IMG/VR virus record: IMGVR_UViG_3300023118_000239 | Span: 1 to 30,573 of that record | Strand: one strand, 5' to 3' | Source: a virus | Length of the DNA stretch: 30,573 nucleotides | In this document: positions 22,116-28,850 of the stretch, in pieces | How positions within the stretch are numbered: position 1 is the stretch's first letter | Layout: each line of letters begins with the position of its first letter | Program-made: the position numbers and the translations under genes | Notes under the pieces: model-generated | Database searches by the model: none | The model's input: only the letters and a program-made list of their open reading frames with translations | What the model was told of the DNA's origin: nothing

Positions 22116-22149
22116 GATAACGAGGGTTCGATTCCCTTCATCCGCTCCA
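22103..22149 (+). tRNA. 3' fragment of tRNA-Gly(CCC), probable att site
   Basis: From the anticodon loop (TTCCCAA) through a short variable loop and T-arm (GAGGGTTCGATTCCCTT) to the encoded CCA (22147-22149), the sequence matches a bacterial glycine tRNA. The 5' half is missing and replaced by the inverted repeat. This is a truncated copy created by site-specific integration, not a functional tRNA gene. The next 160 bases hold a direct repeat of GGTGTCTGT and no gene. Confidence 0.7.
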
Positions 22150-22309
22150 CTATTTTCAAGGCCTCCAGCCTACCCCGCTACTCCAAGGTGTCTGTTACGG
22201 TGTCTGTTTATAGTTTTCACAGAACGCCGACCAACTAAACCAGACACCAGTGCTAAGTCACCCTCTATAATCTATTCTTCCCAACGGCATGCTATCGGCG
22301 GTCGTACTC

Positions 22310-23587
22310 CTACTTGCACGCCACCTCCCATAGCTGATCAAGCTTGGTCGTGTAACTCTGACTCATCATCTCCCGACGCATGCCCCAATCAGGATTGCTC
22401 GGGACACTCGCAGCACGAAGCATCCCCCTGCCCCACCGTCCATTGATCTCGTCCAGCACCGCCATCACCCTTGTCGCCTCAGCCGGCTGGGAAGTTGCGA
22501 ACAAATCATCCTTGTATTCACCCGGCTGACACAGATTCAGCAGCATGACCTCTGCCTTGCTGTAACTGAACCCAGGACGAAACACACGATCAAGCGCGTC
22601 CACGGCCGCTGTGGTCAGCAGCCTAACGTCATCCGTCGAATATGGCAGATCCACTACTACCCCATTTGCGTACTTGGCCTCATCGGGATTGAACATCCCG
22701 GTACGGATGCTGACCCGGATCTTCTTGCACAGTGACTTCTGCGCCCGAAGCTTCTCCGATGCCCTCATCATGTAGGTGGCCACGGCCTCTCTTATCGGCG
22801 GCAGCTCCTTCAGCCGTTTGCCGAACATTCGGCTGCAACAGATCTCCTGTTTCGGCGGGTTCGGCTCGTCCAGATCCAGGCACGAAGTACCGGCAAGCTC
22901 ACGGGCAGTCTTCTCGATCACCACACTGAAGTTTTTGCGCAGCGACCAAGCATCAGCTTTGGCCAGATCCATGGCCGTCTTGATACCCATGGCATCCAAG
23001 TGCATTTTCATACGGCGACCCACGCCCCATACCTCGGCCACGTCCGTGTTGCGAAGCACCCAGTCGCGCTTCACCGGATCACAAATATTCACGACTCCGC
23101 CGGTCTCGGCCTGCAGGCGTTTTGCCGTGTGGTTCGCGAGCTTAGCCAAAGTCTTGGTCGGAGCGATACCCACGCCGACCGGGATACCGGTGCAACGCAG
23201 CACCTGGCTGCGAATGCGCCGGCCGAGCAGGTCAAGCCCTTGGATACCTGTGAGATCGGCAAACGCCTCATCGATGCTGTAAACCTCGACTGCTGGAACC
23301 ATCGACTCGATGATGGTCATTACCCGCTCACTGATATCGCCATACAGCGCATAGTTCGACGAGAAAGCGACGATGCCGTGCTGCCGGAGTTTTTCCTTGA
23401 TCTGGAAATACGGCTCCCCCATTTTCACGAAGGGCTTGGCGTCGTAGCTCCGTGCAATGACGCAGCCGTCATTGTTTGAAAGCACAACAATCGGGACCTT
23501 CGCAAGATCCGGGCGGAAGACGCGCTCGCAACTGGCGTAGAAACTATTGCAATCGATAAGACCGAATACCGGCGGCACTTTAGACAT
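22310..23587 (-). CDS. umuC: UmuC-like Y-family DNA polymerase subunit
   Basis: This 425-residue error-prone polymerase is the catalytic subunit of Pol V (RulB type in plasmids). The catalytic acidic residues are Asp12 in LIDCNSFYASCE and Asp106/Glu107 in YSIDEAFADL. The helix-hairpin-helix (E-V-W-G-V-G-R-R-M) and the little-finger region follow. Full length and intact. ATG 23587 overlaps the umuD stop by eight bases, which favours coupled synthesis. It enables translesion synthesis after SOS induction. Prophage and plasmid copies are common in Pseudomonas, and rulAB-type loci are known insertion hot spots. Confidence 0.92.
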   Translation of the reverse strand: MSKVPPVFGLIDCNSFYASCERVFRPDLAKVPIVVLSNNDGCVIARSYDAKPFVKMGEPYFQIKEKLRQHGIVAFSSNYALYGDISERVMTIIESMVPAVEVYSIDEAFADLTGIQGLDLLGRRIRSQVLRCTGIPVGVGIAPTKTLAKLANHTAKRLQAETGGVVNICDPVKRDWVLRNTDVAEVWGVGRRMKMHLDAMGIKTAMDLAKADAWSLRKNFSVVIEKTARELAGTSCLDLDEPNPPKQEICCSRMFGKRLKELPPIREAVATYMMRASEKLRAQKSLCKKIRVSIRTGMFNPDEAKYANGVVVDLPYSTDDVRLLTTAAVDALDRVFRPGFSYSKAEVMLLNLCQPGEYKDDLFATSQPAEATRVMAVLDEINGRWGRGMLRAASVPSNPDWGMRREMMSQSYTTKLDQLWEVACK

Positions 23588-24005
23588 GGCTGCGCACGCT
23601 GCCGATGATGACACCCCAGATAGCCAGCTCATCACCTTCCAGTACATATCGAGGCGGGTACTTGGGGTTCTCTGACAAAAGGATTACGTCCTTTCCCCTA
23701 ATGCACAGGCGCTTGCACAGAGGATCATTGTTCAACAGCGCCACAACGATGTGACCATGGGCCGGCTCCAGCGAGCGATCTACCACAGCCAGGTCGCCGT
23801 CAAAGATTCCTGCCCCCTGCATGCTTTCCCCGGTGATTTTCACCAGGTAGACATGCGGCGCGCGGATGTTCAGCACCTCATCCAGGGAGATGTGTGCCTC
23901 AATGTGATCCGCCGCCGGCGAAGGAAAACCAGCCGGCACTTGGAACAGACATAGAGGCAGCTTCCGGCCTACCTCTGCAATACGGCCTAAAATTGAATAG
24001 CTCAT
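23580..24005 (-). CDS. umuD: UmuD-like self-cleaving Pol V subunit
   Basis: This 141-residue S24 protein matures by RecA-assisted self-cleavage, and the product UmuD' joins UmuC. The predicted scissile bond is Ala25-Gly26 (V-P-A-G-F). The catalytic pair is Ser61 (G-E-S-M) and Lys98 (L-C-K-R). ATG 24005 is used; a GTG lies one codon upstream. A LexA box lies 19 bases upstream, so expression should be SOS-controlled. The gene is divergent from the SRAP gene. Confidence 0.9.
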   Translation of the reverse strand: MSYSILGRIAEVGRKLPLCLFQVPAGFPSPAADHIEAHISLDEVLNIRAPHVYLVKITGESMQGAGIFDGDLAVVDRSLEPAHGHIVVALLNNDPLCKRLCIRGKDVILLSENPKYPPRYVLEGDELAIWGVIIGSVRSHV

Positions 24006-24023
24006 CACGCACGACTTCCGATA

Positions 24024-24039
24024 CTGTACGAATGTACAG
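24024..24039. promoter_or_regulatory. LexA box between umuDC and SRAP gene
   Basis: CTGTACGAATGTACAG matches the Pseudomonas LexA consensus CTGT-N8-ACAG and is nearly palindromic. It sits just upstream of umuD and 62 bases before the divergent SRAP gene, so it could control both. Confidence 0.85.
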
Positions 24040-24100
24040 TTAACTTTCAGAAGCGCTTGCGGTCAATTTTTGTAGGAGATATCTGATAGGCGGGCGAGCT

Positions 24101-24799
24101 ATGTGCGGACGACTTTCACAATACGACGGCATCCACGACTTTGTGGCGGCGCTGAGCATGCCCAACGCGCTGGTCAATAACACCGGCGACCAACCCTTCG
24201 AGTGCTACAACGCCGCTCCAACCGCCCAGCTGGCGATTTTCCATCAGGAAGGTCAGTACCTGCACGCCGACATGGTCCGCTGGGGATGGCGCCCACACTG
24301 GGCGAAGGATCGCGCCGCACCGATCAACGCCCGGGTAGAGAAAGTCGCCCATGGCCCCTTCTTCCGCGCAATCTGGCCGCACCGGGCGATCATTGCGATC
24401 AACAGCTGGTTTGAATGGGTGGATGAAGGCGGACCCAAGAAGCAGCCCTACTTGATTCGCCGGCGAGACCGGGCGCCGATCCTCTGCGCCGCCATTGGAC
24501 AGTATCCCAGGGCCGAACATCCACCCGGAGAGCACGACGGCGTTGTGATCATCACAGCAGACAGCGCCGGCGGCATGGTGGACATTCACGACCGGCAGCC
24601 CGTGACGCTTTCACCGGAATTGGCTCGCGAATGGCTAGACCCGGCCACGCCCAAGGAACGTGCCGAGCAGATGGGGCTGCTGCAGGGTGAGCCTACCGAA
24701 GAGTTCGAATGGTTCAAGGTAGACCCAGCTATTGGTAATGTTCGAAATCATGGATCCGAATTGATTCAACCAATTCCGGAATCAGACCGACGGGATTGA
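24101..24799 (+). CDS. SOS-associated SRAP-domain protein (YedK/HMCES family)
   Basis: This 232-residue protein of the SRAP family forms a covalent link with abasic sites in single-stranded DNA, shielding them from cleavage. The catalytic Cys2 follows the initiator methionine (M-C-G-R). Other hallmarks are N-A-R (76-78), W-F-E-W (103-106, catalytic Glu105) and D-I-H-D-R (161-165, catalytic His163). The start is fixed because Cys2 must become the N-terminus. Divergence from umuDC and the shared LexA box tie it to the SOS response. Confidence 0.92.
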   Translation: MCGRLSQYDGIHDFVAALSMPNALVNNTGDQPFECYNAAPTAQLAIFHQEGQYLHADMVRWGWRPHWAKDRAAPINARVEKVAHGPFFRAIWPHRAIIAINSWFEWVDEGGPKKQPYLIRRRDRAPILCAAIGQYPRAEHPPGEHDGVVIITADSAGGMVDIHDRQPVTLSPELAREWLDPATPKERAEQMGLLQGEPTEEFEWFKVDPAIGNVRNHGSELIQPIPESDRRD

Positions 24800-24860
24800 A
24801 AAGGACAAATTTGACAGGGCATACGATTAACCTGTACCCCGAAAAGACCTTACTGACAAA

Positions 24861-26210
24861 TTACTTCTTATCAAGATAATCCTGAATCATCGCGTTTAAG
24901 TTAACTCCAAGCCCCGCCACATTTGGATTAAGGGTCACATACCTATTAATCCTAGCCAAAATAGAATTCGCCTTAGCCGACTTTTTCCCAACCTGAAGCT
25001 CATGCAACGCTACAATCAACCCCTGTATTAAATCTTTGAAATATGGGTCATTAGTAGAGATCCCTTTGATCAATTCCAAAGCATCTCCGACATCTGACGT
25101 ATCTTTTGTCACCAACGCAACATCACAGCGAACGATTGCATAGTCGAAGTGGTTATGTCTATTCATCACCGCTGGAACGAGGACATCCAATATTTCTTTG
25201 GCTCGATCATGACGCCCCAAGGCGAGCTGTACTCTAGCTAAGTAGATGCTCGCCAGATCAGTAGACTCTACCGAAAGCGATCTATGATAAAGTTTCTCAG
25301 CCATATAAAACTCGCCAAGTAGGTGGTAGCACTCACCAACTTGCATCCAAATCTCTGCTATTGCATTGCTTTTATATCTTTCCTCATCAACTTCAGCGAC
25401 CAATAATTCAATCGCTTTTTTCAGCATCACATTGTCTTTGATAATTTGTCCAAGCTGCATTACTGCCATGCCGAGAAGCCTACGACCATGGACATCCCTT
25501 TTTTCAACTGGGAGATTTTCGTATTCATCTATAGCCTCCCGTGCAAGTTTTTCAGCACGGCTAGGCTCATTCAATAAGAAATACTGCATTGCCACCAGAA
25601 AACGATAATGGAAACGTGATGACTCCGAATCGGTTAACTCAGTTATTCTAGTAGCCGCGTTTACGATATCGATATGCCCAAAACTTTCTTGATGCGCATC
25701 AAGATACACTTCGAGCAGTTCAGAACTTTGTATGTCCTTCCATTGATACTTAGCAAGCACGGCCCGTGCCGCGCCATAGTCATTTTTTGTTACCATATGG
25801 AAGAGTGCCTCCTCACAAGACACACACCACGTCCATCTGACATCTGCAATCGCGCCCGACAACTCACCAAGCATAGTAGGATATAAATCAATGATTCCGC
25901 ATTCACCATAAAGAAATCGGGCGTTCTGCACCAAATCATGCATAGCCGTTATATCTACACTTAATATCCAGCCATCGTAATCCTTGAGCTTCATTAAGGG
26001 AACCGTATGAGCAAAATGACACAGCCTATACCAAGTTATTTGAGCGCGAAGATATCTCAACTCTTGCGCAGGAGAACTGAAAGATTTATTCTTTTCAACA
26101 AACTTATGCTTGGGCCATTCACTCTTGCAGCAATTATCATACCGTTCCGCCGAACCACAGAAACAGTTTTCGCGGCCTTTTGGTTCAAAGCTATTTAGTG
26201 AATTCCGCAT
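24861..26210 (-). CDS. SEC-C zinc-motif protein with TPR-like repeats
   Basis: This 449-residue protein begins with a SEC-C metal-binding motif (G-R-E-N-C-F-C-G-S ... N-C-C-K; Cys16, 18, 27 and 28). The rest is built of helical pairs resembling tetratricopeptide repeats, clearest around 200-370 (S-R-A-E-K-L-A-R-E-A-I, A-E-K-L-Y-H-R-S-L, G-R-H-D-R-A-K-E-I-L). TTG and ATG starts are adjacent; ATG 26210 is chosen. No catalytic domain is visible. It is AT-richer than the flanking phage genes. A scaffold or sensor role is plausible, and SEC-C/TPR proteins occur in defence-rich regions, but I cannot assign a function. Confidence 0.65.
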   Translation of the reverse strand: MRNSLNSFEPKGRENCFCGSAERYDNCCKSEWPKHKFVEKNKSFSSPAQELRYLRAQITWYRLCHFAHTVPLMKLKDYDGWILSVDITAMHDLVQNARFLYGECGIIDLYPTMLGELSGAIADVRWTWCVSCEEALFHMVTKNDYGAARAVLAKYQWKDIQSSELLEVYLDAHQESFGHIDIVNAATRITELTDSESSRFHYRFLVAMQYFLLNEPSRAEKLAREAIDEYENLPVEKRDVHGRRLLGMAVMQLGQIIKDNVMLKKAIELLVAEVDEERYKSNAIAEIWMQVGECYHLLGEFYMAEKLYHRSLSVESTDLASIYLARVQLALGRHDRAKEILDVLVPAVMNRHNHFDYAIVRCDVALVTKDTSDVGDALELIKGISTNDPYFKDLIQGLIVALHELQVGKKSAKANSILARINRYVTLNPNVAGLGVNLNAMIQDYLDKK

Positions 26211-26340
26211 CAAGCTGTCTCTGTAGTTTTAGCCGTCCACTACAATAATGAAGATAGTATGCTTATTCAAGCGCTCCCGAATTCACCGACGCGGTTGAAC
26301 ATACATTTCACCATTCGGACAATCCTAAACACCCACTCGA

Positions 26341-27135
26341 CTAGAAAAGTTGACCTAAGCTCGCTGTCTGCCAGTTTATGATCACCAGCTCGCCGCTGAC
26401 TTCAGCCTTACATTGGCGCTGATTCGTGTTGCTGTAGCGAATGTCCAAGGTCTCGAAATGGAAGCCTTCGAACACGCGGCGGATGTCCGGGTGGTCATTG
26501 ATGCTGGACATCACCTTGCCTTTGCAGCGGCGCATGAAGCCGGCCATTCGTTCATAGTTCTCGAATGGAAAGTCCACGCCATAGCCGGCGGTCTGCCAGT
26601 AAGGCGGATCCATGTAATGAAAGGTGTGAGCACGGTCGTAGCGTTCAGCGCATTCAAGCCATGGGAGGTTTTCAACGTAGGTGCCAGACAGGCGCTGCCA
26701 GGCGGCCGAAAGGTTTTCCTCGATTCGCAGCAGGTTGATCGCCGGGCCGGTGGTTGCGGTACCAAACGTCTGCCCGGTGACCTTGCCAGCGAAGGCATGG
26801 TGGTGCAGGTAGAAGAATCGCGCGGCGCGCTGGATGTCGGTGAGGGTTTCAGGGCGGGTCATCTTCTGCCACTCGAACACCTGGCGGGAGCTGAGCGCCC
26901 ATTTGAACTGACGCACGAATTCTTCCAGGTGGTTCTGCACGACGCGGTACAGCGTCACCAGGTCGCCGTTGATGTCGTTTAGGACTTCAACCGGCGCGGC
27001 CTGGGGACGCATGAAGTAGAGCGCGGCGCCGCCGGCAAAGACTTCGACGTAGCATTCGTGGGGTGGGAAGAGCGGGATAAGGCGGTCGGCCAGGCGGCGT
27101 TTGCCTCCCATCCAAGGGATGATGGGTGTGGACAT
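26341..27135 (-). CDS. Phage Dam-like DNA adenine methylase
   Basis: This 264-residue N6-adenine methyltransferase of the D12 class has W-M-G-G-K-R (8-13), the SAM-binding F-A-G-G-A-A (33-38) and the catalytic D-P-P-Y (176-179). GATC is the commonest target of this class but cannot be deduced here. ATG 27135 is used; a TTG lies three codons upstream. The gene is last in the late-gene direction after Rz, but it has its own LexA box only 17 bases upstream of the start, so it is probably separately SOS-controlled. Methylation may protect phage DNA from host restriction. Confidence 0.88.
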   Translation of the reverse strand: MSTPIIPWMGGKRRLADRLIPLFPPHECYVEVFAGGAALYFMRPQAAPVEVLNDINGDLVTLYRVVQNHLEEFVRQFKWALSSRQVFEWQKMTRPETLTDIQRAARFFYLHHHAFAGKVTGQTFGTATTGPAINLLRIEENLSAAWQRLSGTYVENLPWLECAERYDRAHTFHYMDPPYWQTAGYGVDFPFENYERMAGFMRRCKGKVMSSINDHPDIRRVFEGFHFETLDIRYSNTNQRQCKAEVSGELVIINWQTASLGQLF

Positions 27136-27152
27136 ATAAAGCAAGACCTTTG

Positions 27153-27168
27153 CTGTATGGATAAACAG
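27153..27168 (-). promoter_or_regulatory. LexA box upstream of the phage methylase
   Basis: CTGTATGGATAAACAG has the exact CTGT-N8-ACAG frame. It ends 17 bases before the methylase ATG, with AAAGG as ribosome-binding site between them. Its position should block any promoter firing into the methylase gene. The remaining stretch to 27283 contains a bulged hairpin (GCTCC-GCTT ... AAGC-A-GGAGC, about 27179-27205) and no gene. Confidence 0.7.
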
Positions 27169-27283
27169 TTCTAGGCTCGCTCCGCTTTGTGCACGAAGCA
27201 GGAGCCTTGGCTGGACTTGCAGGGACGTTCTGCGGGGAAGGTGGCCGGATTGGATGTTGACGCATCCTGCCCGGCCGCTCCTT

Positions 27284-27796
27284 TTACTTCTGTGTAGAGA
27301 CTTCTTTTGCGTAGGCCTGACAGGCCCGCAGGGCGATTAATCCTTGGTCCCCGTCACTGGTGATGGCGAGAATTCGTTGAGCATGCGCTGGGTCAAGTTG
27401 GGCTCGCGCGGCTCCATGAACCACGCCGACGGCGCCGGGGGTGGCAGGCACGTTGCAGCCACTGGCTGAATCCGCGGCGTCGAGAAGGACTGACAGCCGG
27501 ACATCAGAAGTGGCAAGGCGATCGCGCAGAACAGCCTGGTTGCGTTGAGCATCGGATAACTCCCTAGTGTGCTGCTGGTCCTGGCCGGCGAGCTGCTGCT
27601 CCAGGGCTAGGCGCTTGTCCTGCTCAACGCGCGCTTGGGCGGCGGCAGCATTGGTGATCGCTGCCAGGTCATCCTTGTGCAGGCCGGCCTGCTCGGCGTA
27701 CTTCTTGCCCATCCGCCAGCCCTGCACATGCCAGGTGCCTGCGGCGCTGACAGCCATCGCTATCAGGATCGCGCCCATAATCTGCCAGGGCGTCAC
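27284..27796 (-). CDS. Rz: Rz-like inner-membrane spanin, prophage 2
   Basis: This 170-residue i-spanin closely resembles the copy at 381: one N-terminal anchor (about 5-22), then a helical periplasmic region with the shared A-L-E-Q-x-L-x-G-Q-D-Q-Q-H. The start is GTG 27796, overlapping the endolysin stop (GTGA). Rz1 is nested inside. The C-terminus (I-A-L-R-A-C-Q-A-Y) is shared with prophage 1. It completes the lysis cassette with the endolysin upstream. Confidence 0.85.
   Translation of the reverse strand: MTPWQIMGAILIAMAVSAAGTWHVQGWRMGKKYAEQAGLHKDDLAAITNAAAAQARVEQDKRLALEQQLAGQDQQHTRELSDAQRNQAVLRDRLATSDVRLSVLLDAADSASGCNVPATPGAVGVVHGAARAQLDPAHAQRILAITSDGDQGLIALRACQAYAKEVSTQK
27337..27552 (-). 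CDS. Rz1: Rz1-like spanin lipoprotein, prophage 2
   Basis: This 71-residue lipoprotein is nested in Rz in another frame. It has a signal peptide with lipobox L-M-S-G-C (lipidated cysteine at about 20) and the proline-rich CLPPPAPSAWF. The length is identical to the prophage 1 copy, with few substitutions. It is expected in the outer membrane, contacting Rz. Confidence 0.85.
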   Translation of the reverse strand: MLNATRLFCAIALPLLMSGCQSFSTPRIQPVAATCLPPPAPSAWFMEPREPNLTQRMLNEFSPSPVTGTKD

Positions 27797-28302
27797 GACA
27801 TCACCCCGCCCGCCAGCCGGTACTGCTTCAGCAGATCATCCAGGGGGTGTTCGCGCTGCCCGTATCCCGCGCCGGGCAGGCTGGCCCAGATGTTCCTGCA
27901 CTTCGCGATAGCCGTTTCGATCCGCCCGGCCACCACGTCGGGCAACGCCCGGCACTCGCGGATGTGCTGCAGCGCCAGAAGATCTTGGCTGATAGGGCTG
28001 AAGTCCGACAGATTGAGCAGCGCCTTGTAGTGCGGCCAGTCCTTCAGCATCTGCTGGTATCGGCCGGAAGCATTGGACGTCAACCCCTTGCTGTTGATGA
28101 CCTTCGATGCGCGCCCCTTGGCGAACGGGTGATCTGTGAAGTCCTTGAAGACCTCGGGCTTACGATCGGCGCCGGTGACGATCACGTCGTAACCATCCAT
28201 GGCAGTGGCCGGAGATGTGCTGGTGCCCTCGCCCCAGGCGAGCATGTCCAGGAATGCCAACGCGTTACGGCCGCCGGCGAGCGATTCGGAAAGTCGTGCC
28301 AT
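27793..28302 (-). CDS. Lambda-R-type endolysin (GH104-like transglycosylase)
   Basis: This 169-residue cytosolic endolysin is similar to lambda gpR, a lytic transglycosylase. Shared features are A-F-L-D-M-L-A-W-x-E-G-T (catalytic Glu25), G-Y-D-V-I-V-x-G, G-R-Y-Q, DFSPxSQD and the ending N-I-W-A-S-L-P-G-A-G-Y-G-Q. ATG 28302 shares a base with the TAA of an upstream 27-codon leader ORF (TAATG). The Shine-Dalgarno TGGAGAA lies inside that leader. It occupies the slot held by a GH19 enzyme in prophage 1. Confidence 0.9.
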   Translation of the reverse strand: MARLSESLAGGRNALAFLDMLAWGEGTSTSPATAMDGYDVIVTGADRKPEVFKDFTDHPFAKGRASKVINSKGLTSNASGRYQQMLKDWPHYKALLNLSDFSPISQDLLALQHIRECRALPDVVAGRIETAIAKCRNIWASLPGAGYGQREHPLDDLLKQYRLAGGVMS

Positions 28303-28385
28303 TACATTTCTCCAGGCAAAAAAATACCGGCTCGAGGGCCGGCGTTCGGGAGGATCTGCAGCAACTGCTGCTGGGTGATGGTCAT
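28302..28385 (-). CDS. Leader ORF left from a GH19 endolysin start
   Basis: This 27-residue ORF begins MTITQQQLLQILPNAG, nearly identical to the first residues of the prophage 1 endolysin (MAITQQQLLQILPNAR). It then diverges within a hairpin and ends at a TAA overlapping the lambda-R-type endolysin start. The same ribosome-binding site (AGGAGCT) is conserved. It appears to be the fossil 5' end of the replaced gene, possibly retained as a coupling leader. Confidence 0.65.
   Translation of the reverse strand: MTITQQQLLQILPNAGPRAGIFLPGEM
28317..28342 (-). terminator. Terminator-like hairpin in the leader ORF
   Basis: On the minus strand CCGGC pairs with GCCGG around CCTCGA and is followed by TATTTTTTTG. 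It occupies the same place as the hairpin in the prophage 1 endolysin gene, although the stem sequence differs. Confidence 0.5.
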
Positions 28386-28406
28386 ACAAGCTCCTAAAAT
28401 GAGTGG

Positions 28407-28421
28407 CCCGCACTTGGCGGG
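28407..28421. other. CCCGC-ACTTG-GCGGG hairpin between gpD and endolysin
   Basis: This is a five-base-pair stem around ACTTG in the 54-base gap between the gpD remnant and the leader ORF. On the minus strand it is followed by CCACTCATTTT, so termination would be weak. It belongs to the same hairpin family as 2545-2559. Confidence 0.45.
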
Positions 28422-28439
28422 GGTTGTGGTGCGCGACCG

Positions 28440-28850
28440 CTACGCCAGGCTGACGACTTTGACTGGCTTAGCGGCTTTCTTCGTTTTCTTGCCTTTGGCT
28501 TTGGCCTTGCCCTTTTTGCCGCCGTTGCACTCAACGGTGGTGGACCAGCCGGCTTGGGTAAATGTCTGCTCCACCGAATCCACCAGGTACTCGCCATCGA
28601 GCCCCACCTTAAAGCCCTGGGCATTGATAGAGCGCTCCGCGAATAGGTCCGTGCGCCCTGGCATTTCCAGACGCACACCGGCCGTGGAGCGGTTGAACGC
28701 CGCCAAACGGGCTTTAGCCGCTGACTCGGCGGCGGTCTTGTTCGGGTGAATATGGCGATCGGTGTGCACCGCCGGCAGGCCATCCGGCACGTCGTCATTC
28801 TCCAGGGAGACCACCGACAACTTGCCTGTCTTTTTGTCCTGATGCTTGCG
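28440..28850 (-). pseudogene. 3' part of a gpD-like tail gene
   Basis: This encodes about 135 C-terminal residues of gpD. It differs from the intact prophage 1 protein at four positions (Asp/Glu, Asp/Pro, Leu/Val, Asp/Ala), including in the lysine-rich tail. At about 28848 the match stops and, going upstream, portal sequence begins in a different frame. The N-terminal two thirds are lost. A longer open frame to 28925 is just portal DNA read out of frame. It should not encode a working hub protein. Confidence 0.8.

Noticed and set aside
24101-24799. SRAP gene as part of an unusual defence module with umuDC
   Set aside because: SRAP and umuDC are ordinary SOS genes; their pairing around a LexA box is explained by DNA repair.
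27847-28749. 300-codon plus-strand frame across the prophage 2 endolysin and gpD remnant
   Set aside because: It is antisense to genes with clear homology and shows no domain; it is a by-product of codon bias.
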